Part shown: piece after piece, positions 55,166-64,000 of the stretch
Layout of the letters: each line of letters begins with the position of its first letter
Position numbering within the stretch: the first letter of the stretch is position 1
DNA from: Lewinellaceae bacterium
GTDB lineage: Bacteria > Bacteroidota > Bacteroidia > Chitinophagales > Saprospiraceae
NCBI GenBank assembly: GCA_020636025.1
Contig: JACJYQ010000001.1
Location: 496,001-560,000, forward strand
Direction of reading: 5' to 3'
Length of the DNA: 64,000 bases
Notes under the pieces: model-generated
What the model was told of the DNA's origin: nothing
Seen by the model: the letters and a program-made list of their open reading frames with translations, nothing else
Databases searched by the model: none
Program-made: the position numbers and the translations under genes

Positions 55166-58100
55166 CTATCTGATTAATGTGGTATTGCCTTTGTATACCT
55201 CCGTTGCCCCATCAACATACTCTACCTCTAGTATCCAAATGTATACACCTGGATCCATTTCCTGGCCTCTGAAAGTGCCATCCCATCCGGTGTTTTCATC
55301 ATTAAAGGCGAAGTTCTTTGCCTCATACACCATTTCTCCCCAACGATCAAAAACACGGAACAATAAGGCCTTAGAAGTCTTTTGTCCATGCACTAAAAGG
55401 AGATCATTGATAAAATCACCATTCGGGCTGAAAGCCGTTGGTACAAAAACTTTTCTCGGTTTATCAACCTGGATGTATACCATGTCTGATGCCCGGCAAC
55501 CTAAAGAGTCAATGGCCGTAACTTCAAAATATTCACTGTACTCCAGGTTGTACACTGATGGGTTAGTACAACTCATGCAACTTAGCCAAACACTGTCTTG
55601 AGGTGACCAAACCAAATTGAATGAACTGTTATAGTTAAATACTTGTGCTACCAGCTGGGTATCCTGTCCCAGTATTATGTGAAAATCAGGCCCCAGGTCC
55701 ACGTCCATGGGGTCTTTTTGCGTTACCTCAATTGGAGGCAATTCTGCGATACAGCCATTAATGTCCATGATTGTAGCTTCATAAAATCCTGCTGACAAAC
55801 CAATTCTTACGGCTGAACCGCTGTACGGACCGTTATCAAGTGCATATCGGTATGGTGCTGTTCCACCCATTGGATGGAAAATAATCTGACCATTTTGGTC
55901 CCCGTGACACCTTGGTTCAATCATATCCAATGTCGCATCCAGGGGAGCGTCAGGTTGCAAAATTTGTGCAATTTTGGTAGTCACACAGCCATTTTTATCA
56001 GTAATAGACACAGGGTAGGAGCCAGAAGCCACATCTTGTATAGAATTTCCTTGTTCTCCATTTCCCCAGGAGTAGCTGTAAGGAGACACACCGCCACTTC
56101 CATTTACAATGGCGGACCCTGTGAATTCACCATAACATTTGACATGAACAGGTGTAATTTGACCTTGTAAAAGAGTAGGTTCCTGGATCATAACACTGAC
56201 GACATCTTCACACCCATGGGCATCTGTAATGGTTACCTGAGCAAGCCCGGCACTTAGTCCTTGTCCGACTGAATCCTGTACAGAAGTTCCCTGATTCCAA
56301 AACCATGTGTAAGGAGCCGTGCCCCCCGTTGCCATGGCCGCAGCCCAGCCGGTAGCCTCGCCATGGCATTCTACATCGTCTTTACCACTTATGCCTGCCT
56401 CAACCGCAATTGGATTGCCAATAACAACAGAATGTGTGGCTGTACAGCCATCTGAGTCTGTTAATGTAACTGAATAGCTCTGATTTGCCGACAATTGACT
56501 TGCCGTGATGCCTGATTGTGTAGGGGTGGTATTCCATAAAAATGTAAAATCAGATAGGTTAGCCGGTGTAATTCCATAATAAACTGAATTTACTGTAGCT
56601 GTTCCGTCATTTCCATCGTGGCAATTAGGAAGGGTAGGGAGTGCAAAAGCATTTAATTCGGCCTTTTGCGGAACAATAGTACTCCCAAGCTTTGTACATC
56701 CATTCGCATCTGTGACCGTTACTGTGTATTGTTGTGCAGCAAGCCCGGTGGCTGTTTGGTTGTTCTGATTATTTGCACTCCACAGGTATTGATAGGGGGC
56801 TACGCCTCCTGCCGGCAAAACAGTGGCTGTACCATTTGAAGCATTGAAACAAATGGTGTCTGTAACAGCAGGTAAGTCAAGTAAAATGGCATCTGGTTCA
56901 TTTACTAATGCGGAAACGACATGGGTACAGCCATTTATATCCGTTATGGTTGACATGTAATTGCCAGCAAACAAATTGGTAAGGTCTTGTCCTGAACTAT
57001 TGAAATTACCTGGGCCTTGCCAATTGGCATTGTATGGAATGGAACCTCCATTTATATCCAGGTGCAGTTCACCATCATTCTGGCCATGGCACTTTACATC
57101 AATGTTGGTGGCAAATCCAGTAAGCTCATTTGGTTGAGTCAGAGCTTGCGATAATGTACTGCTACAGCCATTTGCATCGGTGATGGTGACTGTATAGGTT
57201 CCTGCTGGTAAACTGTTGGCATCCGGCCCAATGGTTCCCGTATTCCACAGATAGTTTACCGGATCAATACCGCCTGTACTGGTCACGCTGATTTGACCGT
57301 CGGACCCGCTGAAACAGGAGATATTCTGTGCTTGCGTAAGGTTTAAACGAACTTCTGCCGGCTCTGAAATGATAACTTGTTCAATGGCTGTGCAACCATT
57401 GTTGTCTGTCACAGTAAGAAGGAATGTGCCGGCTCCCAGAGAAGCTAGTACAGACGTAGTATTTCCAGTGCTCCACAAATAGCTGTAAGGCTGTGTTCCA
57501 CCATTTACCTCCGCAGTGGCGGTTCCTGATGGATCACCATAACAAAGTGCATCAGATGATGTGGTCGTTAACTCCAGCAAAGCAGGTTCCGAAATATCAA
57601 CTGTTGCAGTAGCCGTACAGCCCCCGGCATTTGATACAGTTACCTGATATGTTCCGGCACCTACGTTGGTCAATGCCAGGTTTGTTTGTAAGGATGGGTC
57701 ATCCCACTGATAGTTGTTTGTTCCACCAACATTTACAGTTACCTCTGCACTGCCATCTGATCCGCCATAACAGGAAACATCATGTAGCAGGTTAGTACTG
57801 GCGGAGAAATTCAATACATCTACAGTTACATCACCCGTAGTGGTACATCCGTATATATCCGTAGCAGTCACCGTGTAGGTATTTGAAACCATTGGGTTTG
57901 CCATGGTGCTGGGGCAATCGAGGCAATTTATATCAGGATCGTTGTTCCACTGATAGCTTATTTCATAAGTTGGGGCGAAGGTTATGCTCCAGCTGTTCAA
58001 AGTGCCTGTAAACGACTGAAAATCATCAATTATCTGCAGTTGCCAGGTTCCGTTTACCGGACGATTCGGGGTGTCCCAGAGATCGCCCCAGGGGCCTTCA

Positions 58101-59689
58101 GGCTGAAATTCACCACTAAATGGGGCTGCTGAAGCCGGCGCTTGCGGGCCGGGAAAATTAATTGTTGTTGGAGCTGAAGCCGTAAAACAAGTATTGGTAT
58201 AATTATCTCCACTTCCTCCATTGTCGGTGGACAATTCAAGCACCTGACCACCAGGTGAAATCAGAAATATATCCAGATCATCGTCATAGCCATGACTGAT
58301 GTCGAGACAAACCGAGCGAATGACGCCTGGCCCCAGAAAGGTCGGTTGTACTCCCACTACATTTATGGAGGAGTTCACTGCCGGGTAATTATCCGGAATG
58401 GCAATGCTGTTGCTATTCGTAAATGTTGGTGGCTGCGGCGTAGGGACAGGAATGGTCGCATCCAGTGTAACAGGTGCGCCAGGTGTACAAATACTGGTAT
58501 CCTGCATCAATGGAGGTACTATTGGGTTATCCCTGATGTACAGATATACCGTATCTCGATTGCAGGCATCAATCTGCACATCAAAGGCGATAAATTCCAT
58601 GGGCTCAATAAGATTGTCCTCAAAGGCAGAAATAGGGAAACTTATCTGGGTCTGTCCTGCAGGAATAACCAAATTATTGGGGATCTGTTGAAAATCCACA
58701 CCTGGAATGGCTGTACCGAAAGTATTGATATTCACAGGGAAATTTTGTGTTAAAGGTGTGCCTAGTGTAAAGGATACAGTAGCTGGCGTACAACCCTCTG
58801 CAATTGATCCATCGGCACTGGGTGTGTCCATAGCAACCCGCAGTCCTGACGTGCCAAAGCTTTTTGCTTCCAGAAACACCCCTGAATCATAGGCTGAATC
58901 GAATACGTCAGCAATTGCCAATTTGATTGTGTACTCCTGACAAGGAGTTACTACAGCCATGGCGGTAAAAACATCCGTAAAGCCATCATAAACCGGCTGC
59001 AGCATAGAGCCAAGATTGCTGTTGTAATATTGTGAATTAAAGGGCAAACACGGATTGGGAATTGGGTTGTTTTGGGTGTTTGTGGGGTGAATATTGTTAA
59101 TGGCTACCGGTAAATTAGTACCTGGTATCAAGGCAATATTGGTTGGGACCGGGTAGCCAGGCCCCTGTATGAAAAACCCAAAGATGTCGTTGAAAAGAGT
59201 ACAAGAATATTCTGGATATTCTTCTGATGCGAAACAGTACCTGAACCTCAATGTGTCTGAGGTGGGAATAAAAGTAATGGTGTACACAGCAACATCGCGG
59301 GTAGCAGCGGTGGCAATGGCTGTTAAATTAGCATCTGTGGCAGTACTTCCATTGCTGTTTGAAGCAAAAGCCGAACCAGGATCTGTGGGGCCGGAGCCTA
59401 TCAGAGGTTTTGCTGCATATCCACTGGTGAGTATGATTCCTCGTTCAATCCCAATAGATTGAGTACCTCCAGAGAAATAACCTACAGCTCTTGGGCTCCC
59501 ATTGTAATTGATGCTGGTTACTTCAACGCCATCTCCCAAAAAGACATTGGAAATTAAAGACTGGGGCGTATAAGGCCCACTTCCATTGGCCTCAATGGTT
59601 TGAAGAAACTGTGCTTGTGTAGTCTGAAAAAAGTGAAGAAAAATTAAGGGGCATAAAAGTTTTTGGAAAGAAAAATTAATGAGTTTCAT
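55166..59689 (-). CDS. Choice-of-anchor-L, P-domain, SprB-repeat surface protein with CHU_C
   Basis: About 1507 residues from the ATG at 59689 (signal peptide MKLINFSFQKLLCPLIFLHF, then FQTTQAQ); an in-frame ATG at 59731 adds a poor leader. A choice-of-anchor-L domain covers about 25-270, with AVYTITFIPTSDTLRFRYCF and ASEEYPEYSCTLFNDIFGFF. A Calx-β-like domain (about 286-390) and a proprotein-convertase P-like domain (about 425-573, SHGYDDDLDIFLISPGGQVL to GTLNSWSITFAP) follow. Nine SprB-type repeats lie at about 633-1323, each with a VxCYGGxDG-like start and a GTYxVTVxDxxGC end. The CHU_C domain (about 1410-1507) has FVPTAFSPNGDFINDLLLV and FDRWGEMVYE. SprB repeats occur in the mobile gliding adhesin of flavobacteria, so a motility or adhesion role at the surface is likely. 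Confidence 0.87.
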   Translation of the reverse strand: MKLINFSFQKLLCPLIFLHFFQTTQAQFLQTIEANGSGPYTPQSLISNVFLGDGVEVTSINYNGSPRAVGYFSGGTQSIGIERGIILTSGYAAKPLIGSGPTDPGSAFASNSNGSTATDANLTAIATAATRDVAVYTITFIPTSDTLRFRYCFASEEYPEYSCTLFNDIFGFFIQGPGYPVPTNIALIPGTNLPVAINNIHPTNTQNNPIPNPCLPFNSQYYNSNLGSMLQPVYDGFTDVFTAMAVVTPCQEYTIKLAIADVFDSAYDSGVFLEAKSFGTSGLRVAMDTPSADGSIAEGCTPATVSFTLGTPLTQNFPVNINTFGTAIPGVDFQQIPNNLVIPAGQTQISFPISAFEDNLIEPMEFIAFDVQIDACNRDTVYLYIRDNPIVPPLMQDTSICTPGAPVTLDATIPVPTPQPPTFTNSNSIAIPDNYPAVNSSINVVGVQPTFLGPGVIRSVCLDISHGYDDDLDIFLISPGGQVLELSTDNGGSGDNYTNTCFTASAPTTINFPGPQAPASAAPFSGEFQPEGPWGDLWDTPNRPVNGTWQLQIIDDFQSFTGTLNSWSITFAPTYEISYQWNNDPDINCLDCPSTMANPMVSNTYTVTATDIYGCTTTGDVTVDVLNFSASTNLLHDVSCYGGSDGSAEVTVNVGGTNNYQWDDPSLQTNLALTNVGAGTYQVTVSNAGGCTATATVDISEPALLELTTTSSDALCYGDPSGTATAEVNGGTQPYSYLWSTGNTTSVLASLGAGTFLLTVTDNNGCTAIEQVIISEPAEVRLNLTQAQNISCFSGSDGQISVTSTGGIDPVNYLWNTGTIGPDANSLPAGTYTVTITDANGCSSTLSQALTQPNELTGFATNIDVKCHGQNDGELHLDINGGSIPYNANWQGPGNFNSSGQDLTNLFAGNYMSTITDINGCTHVVSALVNEPDAILLDLPAVTDTICFNASNGTATVLPAGGVAPYQYLWSANNQNNQTATGLAAQQYTVTVTDANGCTKLGSTIVPQKAELNAFALPTLPNCHDGNDGTATVNSVYYGITPANLSDFTFLWNTTPTQSGITASQLSANQSYSVTLTDSDGCTATHSVVIGNPIAVEAGISGKDDVECHGEATGWAAAMATGGTAPYTWFWNQGTSVQDSVGQGLSAGLAQVTITDAHGCEDVVSVMIQEPTLLQGQITPVHVKCYGEFTGSAIVNGSGGVSPYSYSWGNGEQGNSIQDVASGSYPVSITDKNGCVTTKIAQILQPDAPLDATLDMIEPRCHGDQNGQIIFHPMGGTAPYRYALDNGPYSGSAVRIGLSAGFYEATIMDINGCIAELPPIEVTQKDPMDVDLGPDFHIILGQDTQLVAQVFNYNSSFNLVWSPQDSVWLSCMSCTNPSVYNLEYSEYFEVTAIDSLGCRASDMVYIQVDKPRKVFVPTAFSPNGDFINDLLLVHGQKTSKALLFRVFDRWGEMVYEAKNFAFNDENTGWDGTFRGQEMDPGVYIWILEVEYVDGATEVYKGNTTLIR

Positions 59690-60017
59690 CCGGTGAATTT
59701 GAAAGGTTAAAGTCCAGGCGACTTTTCTCAAGATTAAATTACCCGGGAAGCGGATGAGGGGGGATTAAAAGTGTTTTCAATTGTGAGCCGAAAAGTAAGA
59801 CGATCTTTTTAAATACTGGTTGTAGATGCTCAAGAAAATTCCCCTATGTTTAATTTTAACGCTGGTGATGCCCTAAAACCTCATTACATCTCTCAATTCG
59901 GTCGTTTTATCTAATTTCCATATAGTAATTGACGCCAAAATGAGTCCTTGTGTGTTGTTTAGTATGGCTTCTATCAGATTTTACTAATCTCTAAAATCAT
60001 TATATAATTTATTCACG
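59690..60017. other. Divergent intergenic region upstream of sppA
   Basis: About 330 bp between divergent genes. No gene, hairpin or exact promoter pair was found. Near 59792 a minus-strand TACTTTTC is one base off the -7 consensus and could serve the SprB-repeat gene. Confidence 0.4.
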
Positions 60018-61805
60018 ATGTCACAGTTTCTGAAATTTGTATTTGCATCCTGTTTGGGCACAGCACTGGCACTTGTACTTCTATGCGTTATCGCGTTTGG
60101 GTGGGTGGCCGGAATAACCAGCTCAGCTACAGAAAAAAAGACTGTTGAAATACAGCCCAATTCTGTTTTGAAGTTGGACTTTCAGCAGGTGATTCCACAA
60201 CGCACTAATAACCTTCCCATTGACCCATTTGACGTAGAGAATGATCAGGTTCTTGGGTTGACGGATATTGTCGCTGCCATTGAACGAGCTAAAGATGATA
60301 TTGATATTAAAGGCATTTATCTGAATGCCAGTGTAATACCAACCGGAAAAGCCAGCGCTTCCACAATCAGGAAAGCGCTAGTGGACTTTAAGAGTTCAGG
60401 GAAATTCATCATAGCCTACGCAAGTTTTTATACTCAGGGAGCCTATTACCTTGCCTCAGTTGCTGACAGCATTCTGATGAATCCTCAAGGAGCAGTTGAC
60501 TTCCGAGGATACTCCAGCATGGTGCCTTATTACAAAGGATTACTTGACAAACTTGATGTGAAAATGCGCATCTTTTACTGTGGTAAATTCAAAAGCTATA
60601 CGGAGTCATTCAGGCTGAAGAAAATGAGCGAGGAAAATCGTCTTCAGACAAGAGAGTACCTCACAGCGCTGAATGATATTCTGATTCGGGATATTTCCGC
60701 TAGCCGTTCCATTCCCGAGGATGAGCTGCGTCAAATCGCAGATCGTTTTGACGGATTTAGTGGTGAAAAAAGTGTGAGTTCTGGTTTGGTTGATCGCCTG
60801 GCATACGAGGATGAGGTGTTGGATCTTATGCGCAATAAGCTGGGTCTTGAAGAAAAAGAAAAATTCAGAACAATTGAACTTGAAGATTATTTCAGAGGAA
60901 AGGGTAAAAACATAGATTTCAGCATAAAGGACAAAATTGCTGTAGTGTATGCAGAAGGAACCATTTACGATGGCAAGGATGGAGATCCAGGCGAAACTTA
61001 TGACGGCAAGTATGTAAAATTGCTGAGAAAAATAAGAAAAGACGACAAGGTTAAGGCTGTTGTGCTTCGCGTAAACTCTCCTGGTGGCAGCTCTTTAGCC
61101 AGTGATAACATACTACGCGAACTTGATTTATGTAAAAAAGCCGGCAAACCGGTGGTCGTTAGTATGGCAGATGTCGCTGCTTCTGGCGGATACCTGATCT
61201 CTTGTCATGCGGATAGCATATTCGCCGAAGAAGGCACCATCACAGGGTCTATTGGTGTATTTGGCATGATTCCTATACTGGATGCAACTATGGAAAACAA
61301 GCTGGGTATAACCTATGATACGGTTAAAACCGGCAAATATTCAGCTTTTGGAACCCCATTTGTGGACTTTTCGCCTGAGGAATCTGCATTAATTCAGGGC
61401 AGAGTGGATGAAATTTATGGTGATTTTCTTCAAAAAGTGGCCACTGGCCGCAAGCAAACCAAGGAGCAAATTGATGAAATTGCACAAGGCAGGGTTTACT
61501 CAGGTATAAGAGCCAAAGAAATTGGATTGGTGGACGACATTGGAGGGCTCGATCGCGCCTTGCAGGCGGCTGCAAGTCTGGCAGGAATAGAAAAGTACAG
61601 GAGTGCTGAGTACCCGGAAGCCAAAACCGGAATGGAGCAATTGTTGGAAAAATTGTTGCACAAGGATAAATTCGGCGATGATGTGAAAGCCAGTATGATC
61701 AGGCAGGAACTCAAGGAGTTTTATCCTGCTTACAAAACAATGCAGGAGTTTCGCAAAAGCAAAGGAATTCTGGCCAGGATGCCCTTTGAGTGGATTGTTA
61801 ATTAG
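60018..61805 (+). CDS. sppA: Signal peptide peptidase SppA, 67-kDa type
   Basis: This 595-residue inner-membrane serine protease has an N-terminal membrane helix (about 5-35, FVFASCLGTALALVLLCVIA). Two tandem ClpP/crotonase-like domains form the protease. The general-base lysine is likely Lys192 in YCGKFKSYTESF, and the nucleophile Ser389 in DVAASGGYLISCHAD, matching the Lys/Ser dyad split across the two halves in the long SppA type. Other signatures are FYTQGAYYLASVADSI, VNSPGGSSLASDN and GSIGVFGMIP. SppA degrades signal peptides left in the membrane after secretion, which fits a secretion-heavy genome. It is a single gene between a long intergenic region and a strong terminator. Confidence 0.94.
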   Translation: MSQFLKFVFASCLGTALALVLLCVIAFGWVAGITSSATEKKTVEIQPNSVLKLDFQQVIPQRTNNLPIDPFDVENDQVLGLTDIVAAIERAKDDIDIKGIYLNASVIPTGKASASTIRKALVDFKSSGKFIIAYASFYTQGAYYLASVADSILMNPQGAVDFRGYSSMVPYYKGLLDKLDVKMRIFYCGKFKSYTESFRLKKMSEENRLQTREYLTALNDILIRDISASRSIPEDELRQIADRFDGFSGEKSVSSGLVDRLAYEDEVLDLMRNKLGLEEKEKFRTIELEDYFRGKGKNIDFSIKDKIAVVYAEGTIYDGKDGDPGETYDGKYVKLLRKIRKDDKVKAVVLRVNSPGGSSLASDNILRELDLCKKAGKPVVVSMADVAASGGYLISCHADSIFAEEGTITGSIGVFGMIPILDATMENKLGITYDTVKTGKYSAFGTPFVDFSPEESALIQGRVDEIYGDFLQKVATGRKQTKEQIDEIAQGRVYSGIRAKEIGLVDDIGGLDRALQAAASLAGIEKYRSAEYPEAKTGMEQLLEKLLHKDKFGDDVKASMIRQELKEFYPAYKTMQEFRKSKGILARMPFEWIVN

Positions 61806-61842
61806 GCGGGTAAATGCAAATTGCTGATTTCCCAAATCAATA

Positions 61843-61901
61843 AAATAAAGAGCATGGCACCGAAACAATGATTTTGCGTTTTGGTGCCATGCTCTTTATT
61901 T
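61843..61901. terminator. Bidirectional terminator between sppA and lpxB
   Basis: A perfect 19-bp stem (AAATAAAGAGCATGGCACC at 61843-61861 with its complement at 61883-61901) sits between convergent genes, 37 bp after the sppA stop. Its AT-rich ends supply a U-tract in both directions. Confidence 0.85.
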
Positions 61902-61978
61902 CATTAGCCTAATTAAGCGCTGAAATTCATTCCTGGAATTCTGGGTAACTCTTGAGATCAGCAATGTTCCTTGTATTG

Positions 61979-63064
61979 TTACTTCTCTCCAAGTATCGCT
62001 GTAGCAGCACGCTGAGATGCTCCACCAGCTCCAAGCAAATTTTGAAGCTTCTGATACCCTTCCTTTATTTCTGCAGCCTTATCTGCTTGCAATATTTCAG
62101 ATAGCGATTGTTTTAAGTTTGACTCGTTTAATTCGTCCTGGATAAGTTCAGTCACCAGCGGTTTGTCGAGTACAAGGTTCACAAGTGAAATATATTTTAC
62201 CTTGATTAGCCGCTTGGCAATCTGATAGGATAGGGGACTGCCTGCATAGCAAACTACCTGGGGAGTGCCAAGCAAGGCTGTTTCAAGGGTAGAGGTGCCT
62301 GATTTTACCAGGGCGGCGCTTGCTGATTTGAGTAGGGAATACGTTTTGCCAGTAATTAATGCTACCTGAGGGTATGGCTTTAAAATTTCATCATACACCT
62401 CTTTGGGCAAGTTTTTTGTGCCGGCAACTACAAATGTATAATCCGGAAATGAAGGAACAATGCTCAACATTCTGGGTAATATCCTCTTTAGTTCCTGCAT
62501 TCGACTCCCAGGAAGGAGTGCCACTATTTTTCTCTTTTCAAACAAGTTTTCAAAAGACATGGATTGGACAGCATCCACCAATGGGTGTCCTACATAAGTC
62601 ACATGCACACCATGAGTACTATAAAAGGCTTGTTCAAAGGGTAGGATCACCAACATTTGATCTACATCTCTGGAGATGCTTTTTACCCTTGACTGATGCC
62701 AGGCCCAAATTTGCGGTGAAATGTAATACACAACCCGGATCCCTTGTTTTTTTGCCCATTTAGCGATGCGTAAATTAAACCCGGGATAATCAATCAGCAC
62801 CAATACGTCCGGTTTAAATTGGAGTATGTCTTGTTTGCAAAAAGCGATATTTCCAAGAATGGTGCGGATATTTAACAACACTTCAACGAATCCCATAAAA
62901 GCAAGGTCCCGATAATGCTTTACCAAGTCGCCGCCAGCCGCTGCCATCAGATCTCCTCCCCAGACTCTGAACTGGAGTTTGTGGCGCTGCAACTGCATGG
63001 CCTTCATTAGATTTGAACCGTGTAGGTCACCGGAAGCTTCGCCGGCAATCATATAAATTTTCAT
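61979..63064 (-). CDS. lpxB: Lipid-A-disaccharide synthase
   Basis: About 361 residues from the ATG at 63064 (MKIYMIAGEASGDLHGSNLM); an ATG at 63079 adds five residues and is also possible. The family start IAGEASGDLHG is diagnostic. Other GT19 signatures include GDLVKHYRDLAFMGFVEVLL, DVLVLIDYPGFNLRIAKWAK, VVYYISPQIWAWHQSRVKSI, VGHPLVDAVQ, LLPGSRMQELKRILP, KSGTSTLETALLGTPQVVCY and VNLVLDKPLVTELIQDEL. It joins UDP-2,3-diacylglucosamine and lipid X at the inner membrane to make the lipid A disaccharide, so the organism makes LPS-type lipid A. It is a single gene with its terminator shared with sppA. Confidence 0.95.
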   Translation of the reverse strand: MKIYMIAGEASGDLHGSNLMKAMQLQRHKLQFRVWGGDLMAAAGGDLVKHYRDLAFMGFVEVLLNIRTILGNIAFCKQDILQFKPDVLVLIDYPGFNLRIAKWAKKQGIRVVYYISPQIWAWHQSRVKSISRDVDQMLVILPFEQAFYSTHGVHVTYVGHPLVDAVQSMSFENLFEKRKIVALLPGSRMQELKRILPRMLSIVPSFPDYTFVVAGTKNLPKEVYDEILKPYPQVALITGKTYSLLKSASAALVKSGTSTLETALLGTPQVVCYAGSPLSYQIAKRLIKVKYISLVNLVLDKPLVTELIQDELNESNLKQSLSEILQADKAAEIKEGYQKLQNLLGAGGASQRAATAILGEK

Positions 63065-63111
63065 AGGAATTAGCCGCAAGATAGCGGTTCAAATTGGTGT
63101 GGAACAAAAAA

Positions 63112-63146
63112 GAAAGCGGAGCCGGTTATGTACCGGCTCCGCTTTC
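63112..63146 (-). terminator. Terminator of the T9SS cargo gene at the right edge
   Basis: GAAAGCGGAGCCGGT and its complement form a GC-rich 15-bp stem with a 5-base loop. On the minus strand it is followed by TTTTTTG. It lies 19 bp after the stop of the partial gene at the right edge. Confidence 0.9.
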
Positions 63147-63164
63147 AAAAAATAGAAAAGTATA

Positions 63165-64000
63165 TTATTTCAATACAACCCACTGAGTTTGAGCAACTCC
63201 GTCTTTACCTTGCAATACTACACGGTAAGAACCAGAATTGAGACCCAAAGCGCTGATGGAAACAGAGTGGTTGCCAGAAGTAAGTTCACCCAGATCGCGG
63301 TTTTGAACCAATGCGCCCAGAGCATCAAACACCATCAACTGAATGTTTTGAGCTGAAGCAAGACCAAAACGAACTTCAGAAACATCGTTACTTGGGTTTG
63401 GTGCGATAGAGAAGTTGTTAAGTGTAAGTGTTTTAACTCCAACCAATGAAGATACTTCTACGTTATCGAGGTACAGGTTGTTGCCATAACCACTTTCAGC
63501 TACAAAACGTACGAAAACTGAACCAGAACCTGCAAATGCAGTGATGTCAATTTCGTGGCTTGCCCACTGAGAAGAGCTTGGTGTAAAGGCAGAAGTTTGA
63601 GCAGGAGCCGTAGCCAAACCAATATAACCATCATGGAAAACTGTAGTCCATGTAAGACCGCAGTCTGCTGAAATATCTACACGCATAGAATCTTTGTAAG
63701 ATGCGTTGTAGTAAGTGTAAGCGTGGTCAAACTTCAGATTGGTTGTTGAACCTGCTGGCATGGTAAGATCAAGCTTTGGAGTCTGCAGGATAGTTTGCGC
63801 AGCATCGTAATCGAACATATTGTTCTTGGTAGAACGAGTGCTGTTTGAACCAGCAACTGTGCTGATTTTCCAACCATCAGTGCCTGCATTTTCAACTAAC
63901 CAACCTGCTGGAGGAAATGCTGCACTCTGGAATGGATATGCGAAAGGCAATACAGAACCTGGATCGAACAAACCTTGAACAGTTACAGTACCGTAACCTT
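63165..64000 (-). CDS. T9SS type A sorting domain protein, partial at the window edge
   Basis: Only the C-terminal 277 or so residues are in the window. The frame is open through 64000 (GYGTVTVQGLFDPGSV reading inward), so the start lies beyond the edge and a TTG at 63971 is not the true start. The visible part has a β-sandwich domain of about 170 residues (GWLVENAGTDGWKIST, TNLKFDHAYTYYNASYKDSM, SSQWASHEIDITAF, GSVFVRFVAESGYGNNLYLD), seen in many secreted Bacteroidota peptidases as a jellyroll/MAM-like module. A type A T9SS domain follows (FSIAPNPSNDVSEVRFG to QWVVLK). The catalytic part, if any, lies outside the window. It is an exported protein with its own terminator. Confidence 0.85.
   Translation of the reverse strand, partial: GYGTVTVQGLFDPGSVLPFAYPFQSAAFPPAGWLVENAGTDGWKISTVAGSNSTRSTKNNMFDYDAAQTILQTPKLDLTMPAGSTTNLKFDHAYTYYNASYKDSMRVDISADCGLTWTTVFHDGYIGLATAPAQTSAFTPSSSQWASHEIDITAFAGSGSVFVRFVAESGYGNNLYLDNVEVSSLVGVKTLTLNNFSIAPNPSNDVSEVRFGLASAQNIQLMVFDALGALVQNRDLGELTSGNHSVSISALGLNSGSYRVVLQGKDGVAQTQWVVLK

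Overview
The window looks like a chromosomal segment from a Bacteroidota bacterium, most plausibly of the Saprospiria/Lewinella type. Four things point there. It has many secreted giant proteins carrying type IX secretion (T9SS) C-terminal signals of both kinds: the short type A sorting domain and the type B gliding-motility-associated CHU_C domain. It has a PorP/SprF-family protein and an OmpA/PD40 protein next to them. It has SprB-like, HYR and PKD repeats. It also has Bacteroidota-type promoters (TTTG then TAnnTTTG). The taxon is inferred from gene content only. I saw no rRNA, tRNA or CRISPR array.

Layout. 0.1-2.7 kb: a GHMP (mevalonate-type) kinase, a DppC-like ABC permease overlapping it by one base, and a small DUF2007-like protein. 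2.7-5.8 kb (minus strand): a five-haem c-type cytochrome with a type A sorting domain, and CorA. 6.2-31.7 kb: three consecutive giant cell-surface genes (3527, about 2876 and about 1801 residues) with HYR-like, Ig-like, cohesin-like and dockerin-like modules. 31.9-35.2 kb: PorP/SprF and OmpA-PD40-SPOR. 35.3-37.3 kb: a ferredoxin, an aldo/keto reductase and a family 2 glycosyltransferase. 37.6-39.6 kb: a three-gene set ending in a membrane-anchored PspA/IM30-like protein. 39.7-45.6 kb (minus): a DUF1573 protein and an M12B-type metalloprotease with 16 PKD domains. 45.9-47.8 kb: a small outer-membrane barrel and an amidohydrolase-fold protein lacking nearly all metal ligands. 47.8-48.9 kb: an IS481-like element with a -1 frame break, inserted at the edge of a perfect inverted repeat. 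48.9-55.1 kb: a LolC/E-like permease, threonylcarbamoyl-AMP synthase, a PKD/CHU_C surface protein and ArgS. 55.2-59.7 kb (minus): a choice-of-anchor-L / P-domain / SprB-repeat / CHU_C protein. 60-64 kb: SppA, LpxB and a T9SS cargo protein cut by the window edge.

The most striking region is 6.2-35.2 kb. The third giant protein alternates four cohesin-like domains with HYR domains and ends in CHU_C. The two giants before it share a C-terminal cassette of duplicated dockerin-like calcium loops, a W-F-V-P motif region, a GDVNG loop, a cohesin-like domain and a type A sorting signal. PorP/SprF and OmpA-PD40 genes follow directly. My inference is a T9SS-exported, cohesin-dockerin-based surface matrix with its own outer-membrane partners. 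The domain assignments are by eye and need profile searches and structure prediction.

Housekeeping genes (argS, threonylcarbamoyl-AMP synthase, sppA, lpxB, corA) are interleaved with the surface genes and most are bounded by clear hairpin terminators.
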